A stretch of DNA of 64,000 nt from Mucilaginibacter myungsuensis (GTDB lineage Bacteria > Bacteroidota > Bacteroidia > Sphingobacteriales > Sphingobacteriaceae). The stretch spans positions 310,001 through 374,000 of the forward strand of contig NZ_JADFFL010000002.1 in the NCBI RefSeq assembly GCF_015222005.1, in the 5' to 3' direction. The first letter of the stretch is position 1, and each line of letters opens with the position of its first letter. The notes beneath the pieces were generated by a model that was not told the DNA's origin, searched no databases, and was given only the letters and a program-made list of their open reading frames with translations. The position numbers and the translations under genes were made by a program. Below are positions 51,028 through 59,914 of this stretch, one piece after another.

Positions 51028-51840
51028 TTAAAACACGTTGAATAAATTGTATTCCAACCGCACCAAAAACATGTTTTGGGTATTGCGGGTCATGTTGCCA
51101 TAGATCGGTGTTCGGTACGACGCATCTGCACGGAATACACTGTTAAATATGAATTGCACGGCGGGAGCTGCATCAAGATAGCTTTGCCCATAGCCGGGAT
51201 TGGTTTTGCCTAAAAGTTCCAGATACAAGTTGACATTTACCTGGTCGTAATCGGTATAAGTTTTCGGCAGCAGCAGGTATCCGGCAGAAAGCGAATATGC
51301 TAAAGCATCCCGGGAGTTTGCTACAGGCATTACGTAGCTACCACGATTATCGAACCCCCGGATATAACTTGCCGACCCGGATATTGCCAACTTATGTATC
51401 AATTGAGTAATGATCACGCCGCCTTGCATCCCCGAGTTATCACCCTCTAAGCTGATCTCCTGATTAATAAAAGGGTTGCTGATGCTCGCCGCCTTGGCGA
51501 ACACCGCTCCACGCAGATGACGCTGCACGGTATCTACAGAAAAGAAGCGGTACTTGGCATAAACGCTCCCACCCTCAAAGTGGCGGCCGGGAGTGTTAAA
51601 GTTGGATGCATAACCGGCCAAATGCAGCATCAGATCTTTGTTAGCGCCATACATCATCTCGATGGTGCCACGGTCGCGCAGTTTGCCGTTGGCGCTGAAG
51701 GCCTGCCCTTCTGCACGGAGCGCTAATGAACGGGCGGGCATATTGCTGGCCGGTTCGGTGTTCACGTACAACTCCTGTGCCCACAGGGACTGGGCCGATG
51801 CTATCAGCATCAGCGCCATTAATGATCGCTTTATCATCAA
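51028..51840 (-). CDS. outer membrane protein of the copper-type cluster
   Basis: A 270-residue exported protein (signal peptide about 1-21, SLWAQ). Beta-strand-rich throughout (SLALRAEGQAFSANGKLRDR, YAKYRFFSVDTVQRH, LVRLEYNLFNVF ending in Phe), so an outer membrane barrel is likely. 11 bp before the Met/His-rich barrel gene and 8 bp after the HMA gene. Family not named. Confidence 0.72.
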   Translation of the reverse strand: MMIKRSLMALMLIASAQSLWAQELYVNTEPASNMPARSLALRAEGQAFSANGKLRDRGTIEMMYGANKDLMLHLAGYASNFNTPGRHFEGGSVYAKYRFFSVDTVQRHLRGAVFAKAASISNPFINQEISLEGDNSGMQGGVIITQLIHKLAISGSASYIRGFDNRGSYVMPVANSRDALAYSLSAGYLLLPKTYTDYDQVNVNLYLELLGKTNPGYGQSYLDAAPAVQFIFNSVFRADASYRTPIYGNMTRNTQNMFLVRLEYNLFNVF

Positions 51841-51848
51841 AATAAAGC

Positions 51849-52343
51849 TTAAATAGTTACGCGGTAAACTTTGCCGCTTTTAACATCGGCGGTTTGCGCG
51901 GCGTATTTTTTGTAGACCGATACGGGCGCGAAACCTTTATCAACCACAGTGACCGGCATCGGGCCGTTCGGAGCTTTTTCGGCACCGTCCACTATCAAAA
52001 AAGTATCGCCGGCATAGCTGAAGCTATTGCCGTTCAGTTTTTGGTTAGCGAAGTTAAAAGTAGCTTTAAGGTTGTTTACAAAGAAACCCGCGCCCTGCAC
52101 TTTTTTGCTGATCATCTCCAGGTTAACGGGAGCGCCGCCCTTAAATGTGAGGGTGAAAACGTTGCGGTTAAGGTCGGGCTTAATGTCGCCGATAAAGTCT
52201 AATGTACGCAAGGCTTTCTCGGTCGCTTTGCTGCACATGGAGCAGGTTAGGCCGCTTACTTGTACTTCGGCTTTGGTAAATTGGGCTTTGGCTGTAGCCG
52301 AGGTAAGGGCTAACAGCAGTATGGTTGCTTTAAGAAATTTCAT
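51849..52343 (-). CDS. secreted heavy-metal-associated (HMA) domain protein
   Basis: A 164-residue periplasmic protein with signal peptide 1-20 (TAKAQ). The HMA motif GLTCSMCSKATEKALRTL places Cys34 and Cys37 in the usual CxxC copper-binding loop, followed by the KPDLNRNVFTLTFKGG strand. The C-terminal ~80 residues are unassigned. The start is MKFLKATILL; an upstream frame from 52400 adds no signal. Confidence 0.88.
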   Translation of the reverse strand: MKFLKATILLLALTSATAKAQFTKAEVQVSGLTCSMCSKATEKALRTLDFIGDIKPDLNRNVFTLTFKGGAPVNLEMISKKVQGAGFFVNNLKATFNFANQKLNGNSFSYAGDTFLIVDGAEKAPNGPMPVTVVDKGFAPVSVYKKYAAQTADVKSGKVYRVTI

Positions 52344-52429
52344 AATGTCGTCGGGATAATTAAAATTGTACAGATGGGCATACGGCAAAACCATAGCCAA
52401 CAGTTTGGACAGGAATAATTAGCGACGGA

Positions 52430-52807
52430 TCAAATACGGTAAGTGCAGTTCTTGATATAAACGGGGACGGCGCAGAGGGCATCGGGCGGGCCGCGTTTAG
52501 GTTGGGCAGGCTGGTCGAATGTTTTTAACGGCGCAATGAAGTTCTGGTATAAGAACTTAGGCAAGTCAAAAACTACGGGGTCAGCATTTTTGGAGCTTTC
52601 TGCCGAGGCTTTATGCGCGTCCTTTACTTTTACTTCCACGCTCTTATCGTGGCAGCATTTCATTTTTACAGGACCGCATTTTTTAGACGGGGCATTGATC
52701 TTGACCGATGCCAGCATTTTGCCGCAATAGTGCAAATTAAGCGCAAAGCCGGTCGATGTACCAAAGTACAGCAACAAAATGGCCAATACACTTATTCTCT
52801 TGATCAT
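52430..52807 (-). CDS. HYC_CC_PP family protein
   Basis: A 125-residue protein with N-terminal hydrophobic segment (about 5-22) and the conserved order N-L-H-Y-C-G-K (Cys28), then Cys44 and Cys51-Cys52 (KMKCCHDK), then a proline-rich C-terminal part (QPAQPKRGPP). This HYC..CC..PP pattern defines a small Bacteroidota family usually found with copper and other metal genes. It is the first gene of the copper-type set and has a consensus promoter ending 8 bp before the ATG. Confidence 0.85.
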   Translation of the reverse strand: MIKRISVLAILLLYFGTSTGFALNLHYCGKMLASVKINAPSKKCGPVKMKCCHDKSVEVKVKDAHKASAESSKNADPVVFDLPKFLYQNFIAPLKTFDQPAQPKRGPPDALCAVPVYIKNCTYRI

Positions 52808-52815
52808 ATTACAGG

Positions 52816-52847
52816 CAAAGTTAGGGTGATAACGATCCCCCTCCAAA
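52816..52847 (-). promoter_or_regulatory. promoter of the copper-type cluster
   Basis: On the minus strand TTTG (52847-52844), a 20-bp spacer and TAACTTTG (52823-52816) match both boxes. It lies inside the upstream part of the open frame, so 52807 is the real start and the leader is very short. Confidence 0.65.
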
Positions 52848-52880
52848 TAAATTATAGCTAACTGTATAAATAATTGATGG

Positions 52881-53510
52881 TTAGGCCCTTTTGGCTTGTT
52901 TTAAATAGATCCGGTGCCAATCTACATACCCCCAGGCGGCCACGATGGTATAAATAAAGAACATGAACGCGAAGGCAAGCACGCCCTTAGTCCCATAAAT
53001 GCCAACATAAACAATGTCGACAAAAACCCAGATCAGCCAGTTCTCCAAAACCTTACGAGCCATTAATACCTGGGCTGCCAGGCTCACTACCGTGCAAAAA
53101 CTATCCAGATAAGGATATGCCGGCGGGTTATACTTTAATGCTGCGGAGAATTTGATAAGCGTGAAACCCAATATTGGGCTGATCATAACAACGGCTACTA
53201 TCGACCAAATGATCTGTTTTCGGCTGATCCTGACAATCGGGCGTTTATCGTCACCCTTCCGCTTTGTCCAGATCACCCAGCCGTAAACGTTAATGACCGT
53301 TAAATAGCAATATTGCAGCATATCGGCATAGAAGCCTGTTTTGGCCATTACATAAACAGAGATGACCGTGCTGATGATGGCGATGGGCCAGTTCCAGATA
53401 TTGTTAATGGCTGCCAGATAAACGCACGCCGAGCCCGTGATCACCGCTACGATCTCGGGCCAGGTGAGGGCCAGCCACCATTGTTGTAAGGCTTCTGTCA
53501 GTTGATGCAT
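52881..53510 (-). CDS. pnuC: nicotinamide riboside transporter PnuC
   Basis: A 209-residue inner-membrane protein with about seven helices. EIVAVITGSACVYLAAINNIWNWPIAIIST and FYADMLQYCYLTVINVYGWVIWTK are the PnuC signature (W and N residues that line the substrate site), as are YPYLDSFCTVVSLAAQVLMARK and NWLIWVFVDIVYVGIYGTKG. It imports nicotinamide riboside. It lies upstream of the NadR-type kinase gene on the same strand, separated by six other genes. Confidence 0.95.
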   Translation of the reverse strand: MHQLTEALQQWWLALTWPEIVAVITGSACVYLAAINNIWNWPIAIISTVISVYVMAKTGFYADMLQYCYLTVINVYGWVIWTKRKGDDKRPIVRISRKQIIWSIVAVVMISPILGFTLIKFSAALKYNPPAYPYLDSFCTVVSLAAQVLMARKVLENWLIWVFVDIVYVGIYGTKGVLAFAFMFFIYTIVAAWGYVDWHRIYLKQAKRA

Positions 53511-53589
53511 TATTATCCCGAAGATAACACATCCGTATGGCTTATCAGCCTAATTTATCTTGATACGGAGCCCGAACTTTACAGGCATA

Positions 53590-53626
53590 AAAAAACCGCC
53601 TGCAGGTATCATGCAGGCGGTTTCAC
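53590..53626. terminator. terminator, minus strand preferred
   Basis: A perfect 12-bp stem (53593-53604 with 53612-53623) and a run of A at its left, which is a T-run when read from the anti-sigma gene. Confidence 0.8.
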
Positions 53627-53717
53627 TAACTATTAACTGATCTTATAAAGAACGAAATACGCTTCTATTCCATAAGACGCAGAACTAATCAAATAGTTAC
53701 AGTTTTTTAAAAGTTTT

Positions 53718-54545
53718 TTATATCGCCCTGATAACCGTGAGGTTAGCCATGGTCGGTTGTGGCACTCCGCCACGTTTTTCTAACGTTACGGCGAAGGCCT
53801 GTGGCTTATCTACCGACTTCATTACCTTCATAAATTCTTTCGGGTCCGCTTCTGCATCAAACACACCCAGATCTACCGGTTTGCCATCAACAATAGCCCA
53901 AAGTTGGTATTGGTGTTCGGCATCGTTTGCAGGAAGATTCAATCCATCCAGATCAATGATCACCTTTTTGTGGTTCGGGCTCCAGGCTACAGACATTGCA
54001 GCATCAGGCGTTTTGCCCTGCCCTTGCAGATTGAATACGCGGTAAGACGTATCGCGGAACACTTTTAACTGCTCCTCTTTCATGCTCACCGTGTTGCTGT
54101 ATTGCTGGCTTTGCGCACTAAGGGCCAGCATGCGGGTATTGGTTTCCTCTAATCTGTTATACAAATTATACAGTACTACCGTGCTTGCTATCAGTAAAGC
54201 CAAGCAGGCCGCGAAGGCGTATTTGTAAAAATTATTTTGAGGCGGGGTCATCGTTACCACTTTCGCTTCCTCTGCAACCGATCGGTGAGAAGGGGCAAAA
54301 GTATTGTCATCGGCAAAGTTGGTCAATAAGCCGTTCAGTATGCGGTCGCGCAGGTCCTCGTTAGGTTCCATGGCGTGCTCGGCAGCGAATAATTCTATAG
54401 AGCGCTCTATCTCTCTCAGCTCGGCTTTCACAGTTGGGTGCTGTTCGGCCATTGCCTCCACCTCTAACTTTTCGTCATGGCTGATGTCTCCCAGAACGTA
54501 AAGTTCAAGTATCCCCGTCTCTATATATGCCTTTGCGTCTTTCAC
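53718..54545 (-). CDS. anti-sigma-K factor-type protein (RskA-like)
   Basis: A 275-residue single-pass membrane protein starting at GTG. The N-terminal ~90 residues (YIETGILELYVLGDISHDEKLEVEAMAEQHP) match the zinc-less anti-sigma domain, a transmembrane helix follows (about 108-126), then a periplasmic beta-rich RskA domain (about 165-275: SVAWSPNHKKVIIDLDGLNL, YQLWAIVDGKPVDLGVFD, FAVTLEKRGGVPQPT). It starts 1 bp after the stop of the sigma gene. Confidence 0.92.
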   Translation of the reverse strand: MKDAKAYIETGILELYVLGDISHDEKLEVEAMAEQHPTVKAELREIERSIELFAAEHAMEPNEDLRDRILNGLLTNFADDNTFAPSHRSVAEEAKVVTMTPPQNNFYKYAFAACLALLIASTVVLYNLYNRLEETNTRMLALSAQSQQYSNTVSMKEEQLKVFRDTSYRVFNLQGQGKTPDAAMSVAWSPNHKKVIIDLDGLNLPANDAEHQYQLWAIVDGKPVDLGVFDAEADPKEFMKVMKSVDKPQAFAVTLEKRGGVPQPTMANLTVIRAI

Positions 54546-54546
54546 T

Positions 54547-55098
54547 TTAGTTAAAATGCTTTCTCAGTTCTTGTATAGCCATTCGTAAACGAGTTTTTAC
54601 CGTACCCAGAGGGATGCCAAGCTCTTCGGCAACCTCTACGTGCGTATAACCTTTAAAATAAACTAATTCAAGGATCGATCGCTGCTCGGGTCGTAGCGTT
54701 TTGACCAGATCTTTAACACCCAATAACTCGGGCTTATAAACCGTACTATTTTGCTCGTCGATTAAATTTACGGTGTTTTCGATGTCTTGGTTTTTATTTT
54801 GATTACGAAAATCTTTAGACCTTACTTTATCGATAGAGAGATTGCGGGCGATGTTGACCATCCAGGTGAACAGACGGCCTTTTTCGGGACTGTAGCCTGA
54901 AAAAGACTGCCATATTTTTACAAAAGTTTCCTGCAGGATGTCTTCGGCAAGAGAGGTTTCATTAACTATACGGAAAATTACGCCGTATAGCGATGCGGAA
55001 TACATATCGTACAAAGCTTCGGCCGCGATCTTTTCACGGTTGCGCAAAGCCTGCACCAATTCTTCTTCCGATAAGGATATTTTCCGCTTCTTGCTCAA
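54547..55098 (-). CDS. ECF RNA polymerase sigma factor (SigK-like)
   Basis: A 183-residue sigma factor beginning at TTG. Region 2 is AEALYDMYSASLYGVIFRIV...ILQETFVKIWQSFSGYSPEKGRLFTWMVNIARNLSIDKVRS; region 4 is LRPEQRSILELVYFKGYTHV, then EVAEELGIPLGTVKTRLRMAIQELRKHF. Pairs with the downstream anti-sigma gene. Target promoters were not identified in the window. Confidence 0.93.
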   Translation of the reverse strand: MSKKRKISLSEEELVQALRNREKIAAEALYDMYSASLYGVIFRIVNETSLAEDILQETFVKIWQSFSGYSPEKGRLFTWMVNIARNLSIDKVRSKDFRNQNKNQDIENTVNLIDEQNSTVYKPELLGVKDLVKTLRPEQRSILELVYFKGYTHVEVAEELGIPLGTVKTRLRMAIQELRKHFN

Positions 55099-55140
55099 GT
55101 GGGTTTAACTATAGTTAGTGGTGTAATTTAGCAAGAAATA

Positions 55141-56019
55141 TCAAAAATCAAACAAATGTTTTTCGGCGTGGTAAGATGATCGCACCAGCGGACCACTTTC
55201 TACATATTTAAAGCCCATCTTCAGGCCTGCTTCTTTGTAGAACGCGAACTGATCCGGGTGTATCCAATCTATCACCGGGTGGTGCATTTTGGTGGGTTGC
55301 AGGTACTGGCCCAAGGTAAGGATATGAACGCCAGCATTAAGCAGATCTTGCATCGCCTCTAAAACGTCCTCTTCTTTTTCGCCCAGACCAAGCATAATGC
55401 CCGATTTGGTACGCAAGCCGGCAGCCGATATACGGCTCAATGCCTCTAAGCTGCGATCGTATTTTGCCTGGATACGTACCTCGCGGGTAAGGCGGCGTAC
55501 GGTCTCCAGGTTGTGAGATACAACCTCAGGGCGTACGGCGATGACACGGTCCAGGTTAGCCCAAATGCCACGGAAATCGGGCAGTAGGGTCTCTAAAGTA
55601 GTTTCTGGGCTTTCGCGACGAATAGCGTTGATGGTCTCGGCCCAAATAATGGAGCCGCCATCTTTAAGATCGTCACGATCTACCGAGGTAATTACGCAGT
55701 GTTTTACCTGCATTAGTTTTACCGATAATGCTACACGCTCCGGTTCTTCCATATCTACAGCCAGCGGGCGCCCGGTAGCCACCGCACAGAACGAGCATGA
55801 ACGGGTACAAATGTTACCCAAGATCATGAAAGTAGCTGTACCTGCGCCCCAGCACTCGCCCATGTTGGGGCAATTGCCGCTCTCGCAAATGGTGTGTAGT
55901 TTATGGGTATCAACCAAACTGCGTACATGCGCATATTCTTTCCCGATGGGAAGTTTTACCCGAAGCCAATCAGGCTTGCGTTGGGTTTGGCTTACTGGTA
56001 TTACCGGAAGTTCGATCAT
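55141..56019 (-). CDS. lipA: lipoyl synthase
   Basis: A 292-residue radical SAM enzyme inserting sulfur into octanoyl-protein. Auxiliary cluster cysteines are C45, C50, C56 ([12 protein letters not shown]), radical SAM cluster C71, C75, C78 (CTRSCSFC), and the RSSYHAE motif closes the protein. I start at ATG 56019; a TTG nine bases upstream adds three residues. Its product may also support the AhpD system, which uses lipoyl carriers in other bacteria. Confidence 0.96.
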   Translation of the reverse strand: MIELPVIPVSQTQRKPDWLRVKLPIGKEYAHVRSLVDTHKLHTICESGNCPNMGECWGAGTATFMILGNICTRSCSFCAVATGRPLAVDMEEPERVALSVKLMQVKHCVITSVDRDDLKDGGSIIWAETINAIRRESPETTLETLLPDFRGIWANLDRVIAVRPEVVSHNLETVRRLTREVRIQAKYDRSLEALSRISAAGLRTKSGIMLGLGEKEEDVLEAMQDLLNAGVHILTLGQYLQPTKMHHPVIDWIHPDQFAFYKEAGLKMGFKYVESGPLVRSSYHAEKHLFDF

Positions 56020-56115
56020 TGTCTGCAAATTTAGCTAAAATACTTTACAAGCGTATGCAGCAGCAAAAGCTGACTTTGGGATGAGGTTGGCGGGAAAGTT
56101 CATAGTTAACGGATC

Positions 56116-56203
56116 ATGGTTCATAGTGAAAGTAGGTTTAGCTTGGATGTATCCAACATATTGTGTCCCGGCTATGATCTATCAGCCATAAACTATGAAC
56201 CAT
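56116..56203. repeat. ATGGTTCATAGT inverted repeat
   Basis: ATGGTTCATAGT (56116-56127) and its complement (56192-56203), perfect over 12 bp, with a loosely repetitive centre. Non-coding, between lipA and the GAF-PAS gene. Confidence 0.55.
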
Positions 56204-56207
56204 TAGA

Positions 56208-57323
56208 CTACTTGGTCACCCCTTCTTCGATATTGCTAAGTACATTCCTTATCTTATCGTCGAGCATATCTATAGCCTGCTCCATAAATTGAAGATAGGA
56301 TAAAGGTGCAACGTAGTTCTCTTCTTTGATGAGATTCATTAAACCCATAATTGTAGTTAGGGGGCCGCGGTATTCATGAGCCTGGATATGCGCGATCTTT
56401 AGTAGCGACCGGTTCTGCTCTAATATTTTTTGTTCTTTAATTTTCCGTTCGGTGGCATCACGTACCAGGTACGATACGCCAATGATCTCGCCATCGTCGT
56501 TATAAGCCGGATCAAAATAAGCTTCCCACCAAACTATCCCGGCATCGCCGTAATCGGTAGATCCCTCTTCTATCACTTTTGCCCCATCCAGCGCCTGGTG
56601 GAAACGGTCCAAAAAGGTACTTACGAAAGATGGTGCGATGTATTGCAGCAACAGATCGCCGCGTTTCATTTTAGCCTTATGTATCTTCTTTACAAATCTG
56701 TAGGCCGTTTTATTATAATCTATCACCTCGCCACCCCGGCCTAACAGCACATGCAAATTTGCCGAACTTTCAAAGAATGAACGTAAGCGGATAGAGGCTT
56801 CTTTAATGATCTCTTTTTGTTTTTCAACCTCCTGCTCGCTGCGGGCCAGTTCGGCCAGCCGTACCGATAGCTCCATGGCTTTGGTCACCTGGTTGGCCAG
56901 CGTTTTCAACAAAAGCTCTTGCGTGGCATCTAAAGCATGCGGTTCTACATCCAGTATGCAAAGGCTGCCCAATGCCAAACCATTACTGGTAATAAGTGGT
57001 GCCCCTGCATAAAAGCGGATCACCTGCCCGTTCACCACTAAGGGCGAATCTTTAAAGCGGTCGTCGGTAAGGGTATCGGGAACGATCATCAGCCCGGCCT
57101 GGCGGATGGTGTAGCTGCAAAAGTATTGGTCGCAGGTTAGGGTATCCATATCTAAGCCTTTGCGGGCTTTAAAATGTAGGGTTTCGGCATCAAGCAATGT
57201 CACCAATACTACCGGCACTTTACAAAAAACCGAGGCTAATTCAAGCACCTGTTGCAGTTCGGCATCGTTCTGCAGGTCAATATCAATATAGCGCGAAACT
57301 TCCTTTAGCCGGGGGTCCGTCAT
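56208..57323 (-). CDS. GAF-PAS protein with a lone histidine-kinase dimerisation segment
   Basis: A 371-residue signalling protein. GAF domain about 20-160 (VPVVLVTLLDAETLHFKARKG, FYAGAPLITSNGLALGSLCI), PAS domain about 185-300 (SFFESSANLHVLLGRGGEVI, VSYLVRDATERK), then an H-box-like AHEYRGPLTTIMGLMNLI with His316. Only 55 residues follow the His, so the ATP-binding domain of a kinase is missing. The frame ends at a normal stop. A partner-dependent or degenerate kinase is likely. Confidence 0.82.
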   Translation of the reverse strand: MTDPRLKEVSRYIDIDLQNDAELQQVLELASVFCKVPVVLVTLLDAETLHFKARKGLDMDTLTCDQYFCSYTIRQAGLMIVPDTLTDDRFKDSPLVVNGQVIRFYAGAPLITSNGLALGSLCILDVEPHALDATQELLLKTLANQVTKAMELSVRLAELARSEQEVEKQKEIIKEASIRLRSFFESSANLHVLLGRGGEVIDYNKTAYRFVKKIHKAKMKRGDLLLQYIAPSFVSTFLDRFHQALDGAKVIEEGSTDYGDAGIVWWEAYFDPAYNDDGEIIGVSYLVRDATERKIKEQKILEQNRSLLKIAHIQAHEYRGPLTTIMGLMNLIKEENYVAPLSYLQFMEQAIDMLDDKIRNVLSNIEEGVTK

Positions 57324-57444
57324 GGCGTGTCAACGTGTTTAAGCAAACACATATACGTTGTATATACGTGTTGCGGTTTGCTTATAGTATGTTTTTCTTA
57401 AAAATGCTGTTTGTAAGATAGCGTTTATCTTTTGCGATAACAAC

Positions 57445-58107
57445 TTAATTTTCAACAGGCATCTCGCGCAATTGTTGCGGGGTAAGCTTAATGAAACCGG
57501 CAGGGGCTGTAAATATACCCGCAGGGACGGTTTCTAATTTAACCTCTTTTAGTTTGGTGGTGGTGATCATACCGTTCTGGTTCAGGCTAAATTCCACCGG
57601 GGTGCCCAACTCGGGGTTGAACACCATGCTGATAAAATTGGCAGGCACTTTAAGGTCATGCGTGAACCAGGCGCTGGTGGTATCGCCCGTGACTTTATCT
57701 TTTACAATGTATTGATCGGCTTTGTAACCCGCAACGGTTTTAGTAGCAGTGCCTTTAGTGAATTCGAAGCCCGAAAGATCAGGCAGTTCCATCTTTTGCT
57801 CCTCTTTACCAAATTGCACCTGAAAACGCTTTAATGGACCCGACTTGAACAGGCCGACCAAATAGTCGGTCGGATGATAGGTGATCATCGTTGTCGATTC
57901 TTCCTCGCTGCCTTGTATGGTAACGGCCGAGTCGCCTTTAAAATGCAGGATAGCGCTTTTTGGTAGAAAGGCTGCAAAGCTTTTCAGGCTGTCGGGTAAT
58001 TGATAGTCAAGTTCGTAAGTAAGTGTTCCTTCGGTTTGCTTGTTACCGCAAGCGGTAGTTAAAGCTAAAGTAGCGGCAAGTAAGGTAATGATCAAACTGT
58101 TTTTCAT
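57445..58107 (-). CDS. hypothetical lipoprotein
   Basis: A 220-residue lipoprotein (lipobox L-T-T-A-C, Cys20). The mature part is beta-rich (GTLTYELDYQLPDSLKSFAA, TKTVAGYKADQYIVKD, TSAWFTHDLKVPAN), a pattern seen in DUF4412/LolA-like secreted proteins of Bacteroidota. The end is VPAGIFTAPAGFIKLTPQQL. A -7 box ends 7 bp before the ATG, so the transcript may be leaderless. Confidence 0.75.
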   Translation of the reverse strand: MKNSLIITLLAATLALTTACGNKQTEGTLTYELDYQLPDSLKSFAAFLPKSAILHFKGDSAVTIQGSEEESTTMITYHPTDYLVGLFKSGPLKRFQVQFGKEEQKMELPDLSGFEFTKGTATKTVAGYKADQYIVKDKVTGDTTSAWFTHDLKVPANFISMVFNPELGTPVEFSLNQNGMITTTKLKEVKLETVPAGIFTAPAGFIKLTPQQLREMPVEN

Positions 58108-58114
58108 GGTGGTG

Positions 58115-58122
58115 CAAAAGTA
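58115..58122 (-). promoter_or_regulatory. -7 box (TACTTTTG) before the lipoprotein gene
   Basis: Exact TAnnTTTG on the minus strand, ending 7 bp before the start codon. Confidence 0.45.
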
Positions 58123-58149
58123 AGGTTTTTATACTGATGCCGGATAGTA

Positions 58150-59721
58150 CTATCCGTTGATAGGTATAGTGAACCAAAATTTGCTGCCTTCGCCCCACTC
58201 GCTCTCAACGCCGATCTTGCCGCCGTGGCGGGTAATGATCTCCGAGCAGATGTACAACCCCAATCCTAAACCGGAGAACTGGTGACCCAGCGCATCTACC
58301 CGGTAATACCTATCAAACAAGTGCGGTAATTTTTCCGGATTGATACCTATACCGTAATCTTTCACCGATACGGTGGCAAATTCGTCATCGTGACTAATAT
58401 GCAGATCTATCTGCTTAGAGCGCGGCGCGTATTTCACGGCGTTGTTCACCAGATTGACCAAAACCTGATCTATGCGACGGTAATCGGCATAGATCATCAG
58501 TTCTTTATCACCGGTAATATTTATCTCCAGGTTGCCATCCATGCGGACGTGTTCGCTACAATCGCTCACCAACTCGGGCAGGTTGAACATAGTCTTGTTT
58601 AAAGCCAACTGGCCTTGTTGTATGCGGGTAACGTTCAAAAGATCATCCAACAAGCTCACCAATTTTTGCAGACTGCCGTTGGCCTTATCTACAAAGAATG
58701 GGATTTTAACAGATGCCGGGTCGGTCTTCACCAATTTCTGCAATAACTGCATCGACGCGTTCAGCGTAGTGATCGGCGTCTTCAACTCGTGGCTAGCCAC
58801 GCTTATGAATTCGTCTTTACGTTGCTGCATTTGGTAATCGTCGGTGACGTCCTGCAAAATGCCGCTCAGGCGGTAGGCTTCGCCATCTTCACCGAAGACC
58901 GCCTTGCCACTTGCTTTAACCACCCGCTGCTCGCCATCTTTTTTGCTGATGATAGTATAGACCGCCGAATAATTGCCGTCCGATCCCTTTTTCATGGCAT
59001 CAGCTATTGCTTTGGCAACCTGTTCCCGGTCGGGTTCTATAATAGCTTCTAAGGCATCGGTCAGCGCGATCTCATCTGCCGGATCCAACCCGAACCAGAT
59101 TTTTAGCCTGTCGTTACCAACAAATTTTTGGGTTTTGGGGTCAAGATCCCAGGTGGCCAGTTCGGCGGCCTCAATGGCTAATTCCAGATCGCGTTTAGCT
59201 GATTTAAGGGTGTTATATGATGATATCTTATCGGTGGTCTCGCTGCAGGTCACTAAAACACCTGCGGTCTCGCCGTCGTCTCCCCGTGCTTTGCTGTAGC
59301 TAAAGGTCCAGTAAACATCCTCTAATTTATTATTGCGATAGATGGGCAATAGCTGATCCTCGTTCCAACTGGCTTCGCCGCCAATCATCACATTGTCAAT
59401 TATCGGTTTAATGAAAGGCCATATCTCGGGCCAGCAATCTACTGCGCGCTGACCTAAGGCCGTAGGGTGTTTGCCGTTATTGCCTAAGCTTGGCCGATAG
59501 GCATCGTTGTAGAACTGGATAAGATCCGGCCCCCAAAATAAGAACATGGGGAATTTAGAATTCAGTATCAAACTGACCGTAGTAAGCAAACTGCGCGGCC
59601 ACTCTTCGGGCGGGCCTAATGATGTTGCCTGCCAGTTATATTCGCGGGTCAGCCGGCCCATTTCTCCACCACCTTCTAAATATCTAAGGGCAACGGAACG
59701 CGGGTTATCAGATAGCGACAT
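58150..59721 (-). CDS. PAS-domain sensor histidine kinase
   Basis: A 523-residue kinase with no signal peptide or membrane segment. Two PAS/PAC regions (about 30-155 and 165-290, the second ending RLSGILQDVTDDYQMQQ), H-box ASHELKTPITTLNASMQLL with His311, N-box QVLVNLVNNAVKYAP, G1 DYGIGINPEKLPHLFDRYYR and G2 GLGLGLYICSEIITRHGGKI. Complete. No response regulator is adjacent, so the partner is elsewhere. Confidence 0.92.
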   Translation of the reverse strand: MSLSDNPRSVALRYLEGGGEMGRLTREYNWQATSLGPPEEWPRSLLTTVSLILNSKFPMFLFWGPDLIQFYNDAYRPSLGNNGKHPTALGQRAVDCWPEIWPFIKPIIDNVMIGGEASWNEDQLLPIYRNNKLEDVYWTFSYSKARGDDGETAGVLVTCSETTDKISSYNTLKSAKRDLELAIEAAELATWDLDPKTQKFVGNDRLKIWFGLDPADEIALTDALEAIIEPDREQVAKAIADAMKKGSDGNYSAVYTIISKKDGEQRVVKASGKAVFGEDGEAYRLSGILQDVTDDYQMQQRKDEFISVASHELKTPITTLNASMQLLQKLVKTDPASVKIPFFVDKANGSLQKLVSLLDDLLNVTRIQQGQLALNKTMFNLPELVSDCSEHVRMDGNLEINITGDKELMIYADYRRIDQVLVNLVNNAVKYAPRSKQIDLHISHDDEFATVSVKDYGIGINPEKLPHLFDRYYRVDALGHQFSGLGLGLYICSEIITRHGGKIGVESEWGEGSKFWFTIPING

Positions 59722-59852
59722 AATAAAGTGGCAGATGTTTGTTTAACGGGACTAAGCTATACAATTTACAGATCTATTTTAACGCATAGCAACCGAAAAT
59801 AGTTTTACGGCGGTGCGAACAAATATCGGGCTTTAGCAGATGTGTAAAACAA

Positions 59853-59899
59853 AAACGAGGGTATCATACAGAAGCTTAGCCCTGCAGATACCCCCGTTG
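59853..59899 (-). terminator. terminator of the ABC permease gene
   Basis: Arms 59855-59865 and 59887-59897 (ten of eleven pairs), with a T-run on the minus strand, 18 bp past the permease stop. Confidence 0.65.
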
Positions 59900-59914
59900 A
59901 ATATAAAGTTGAGG

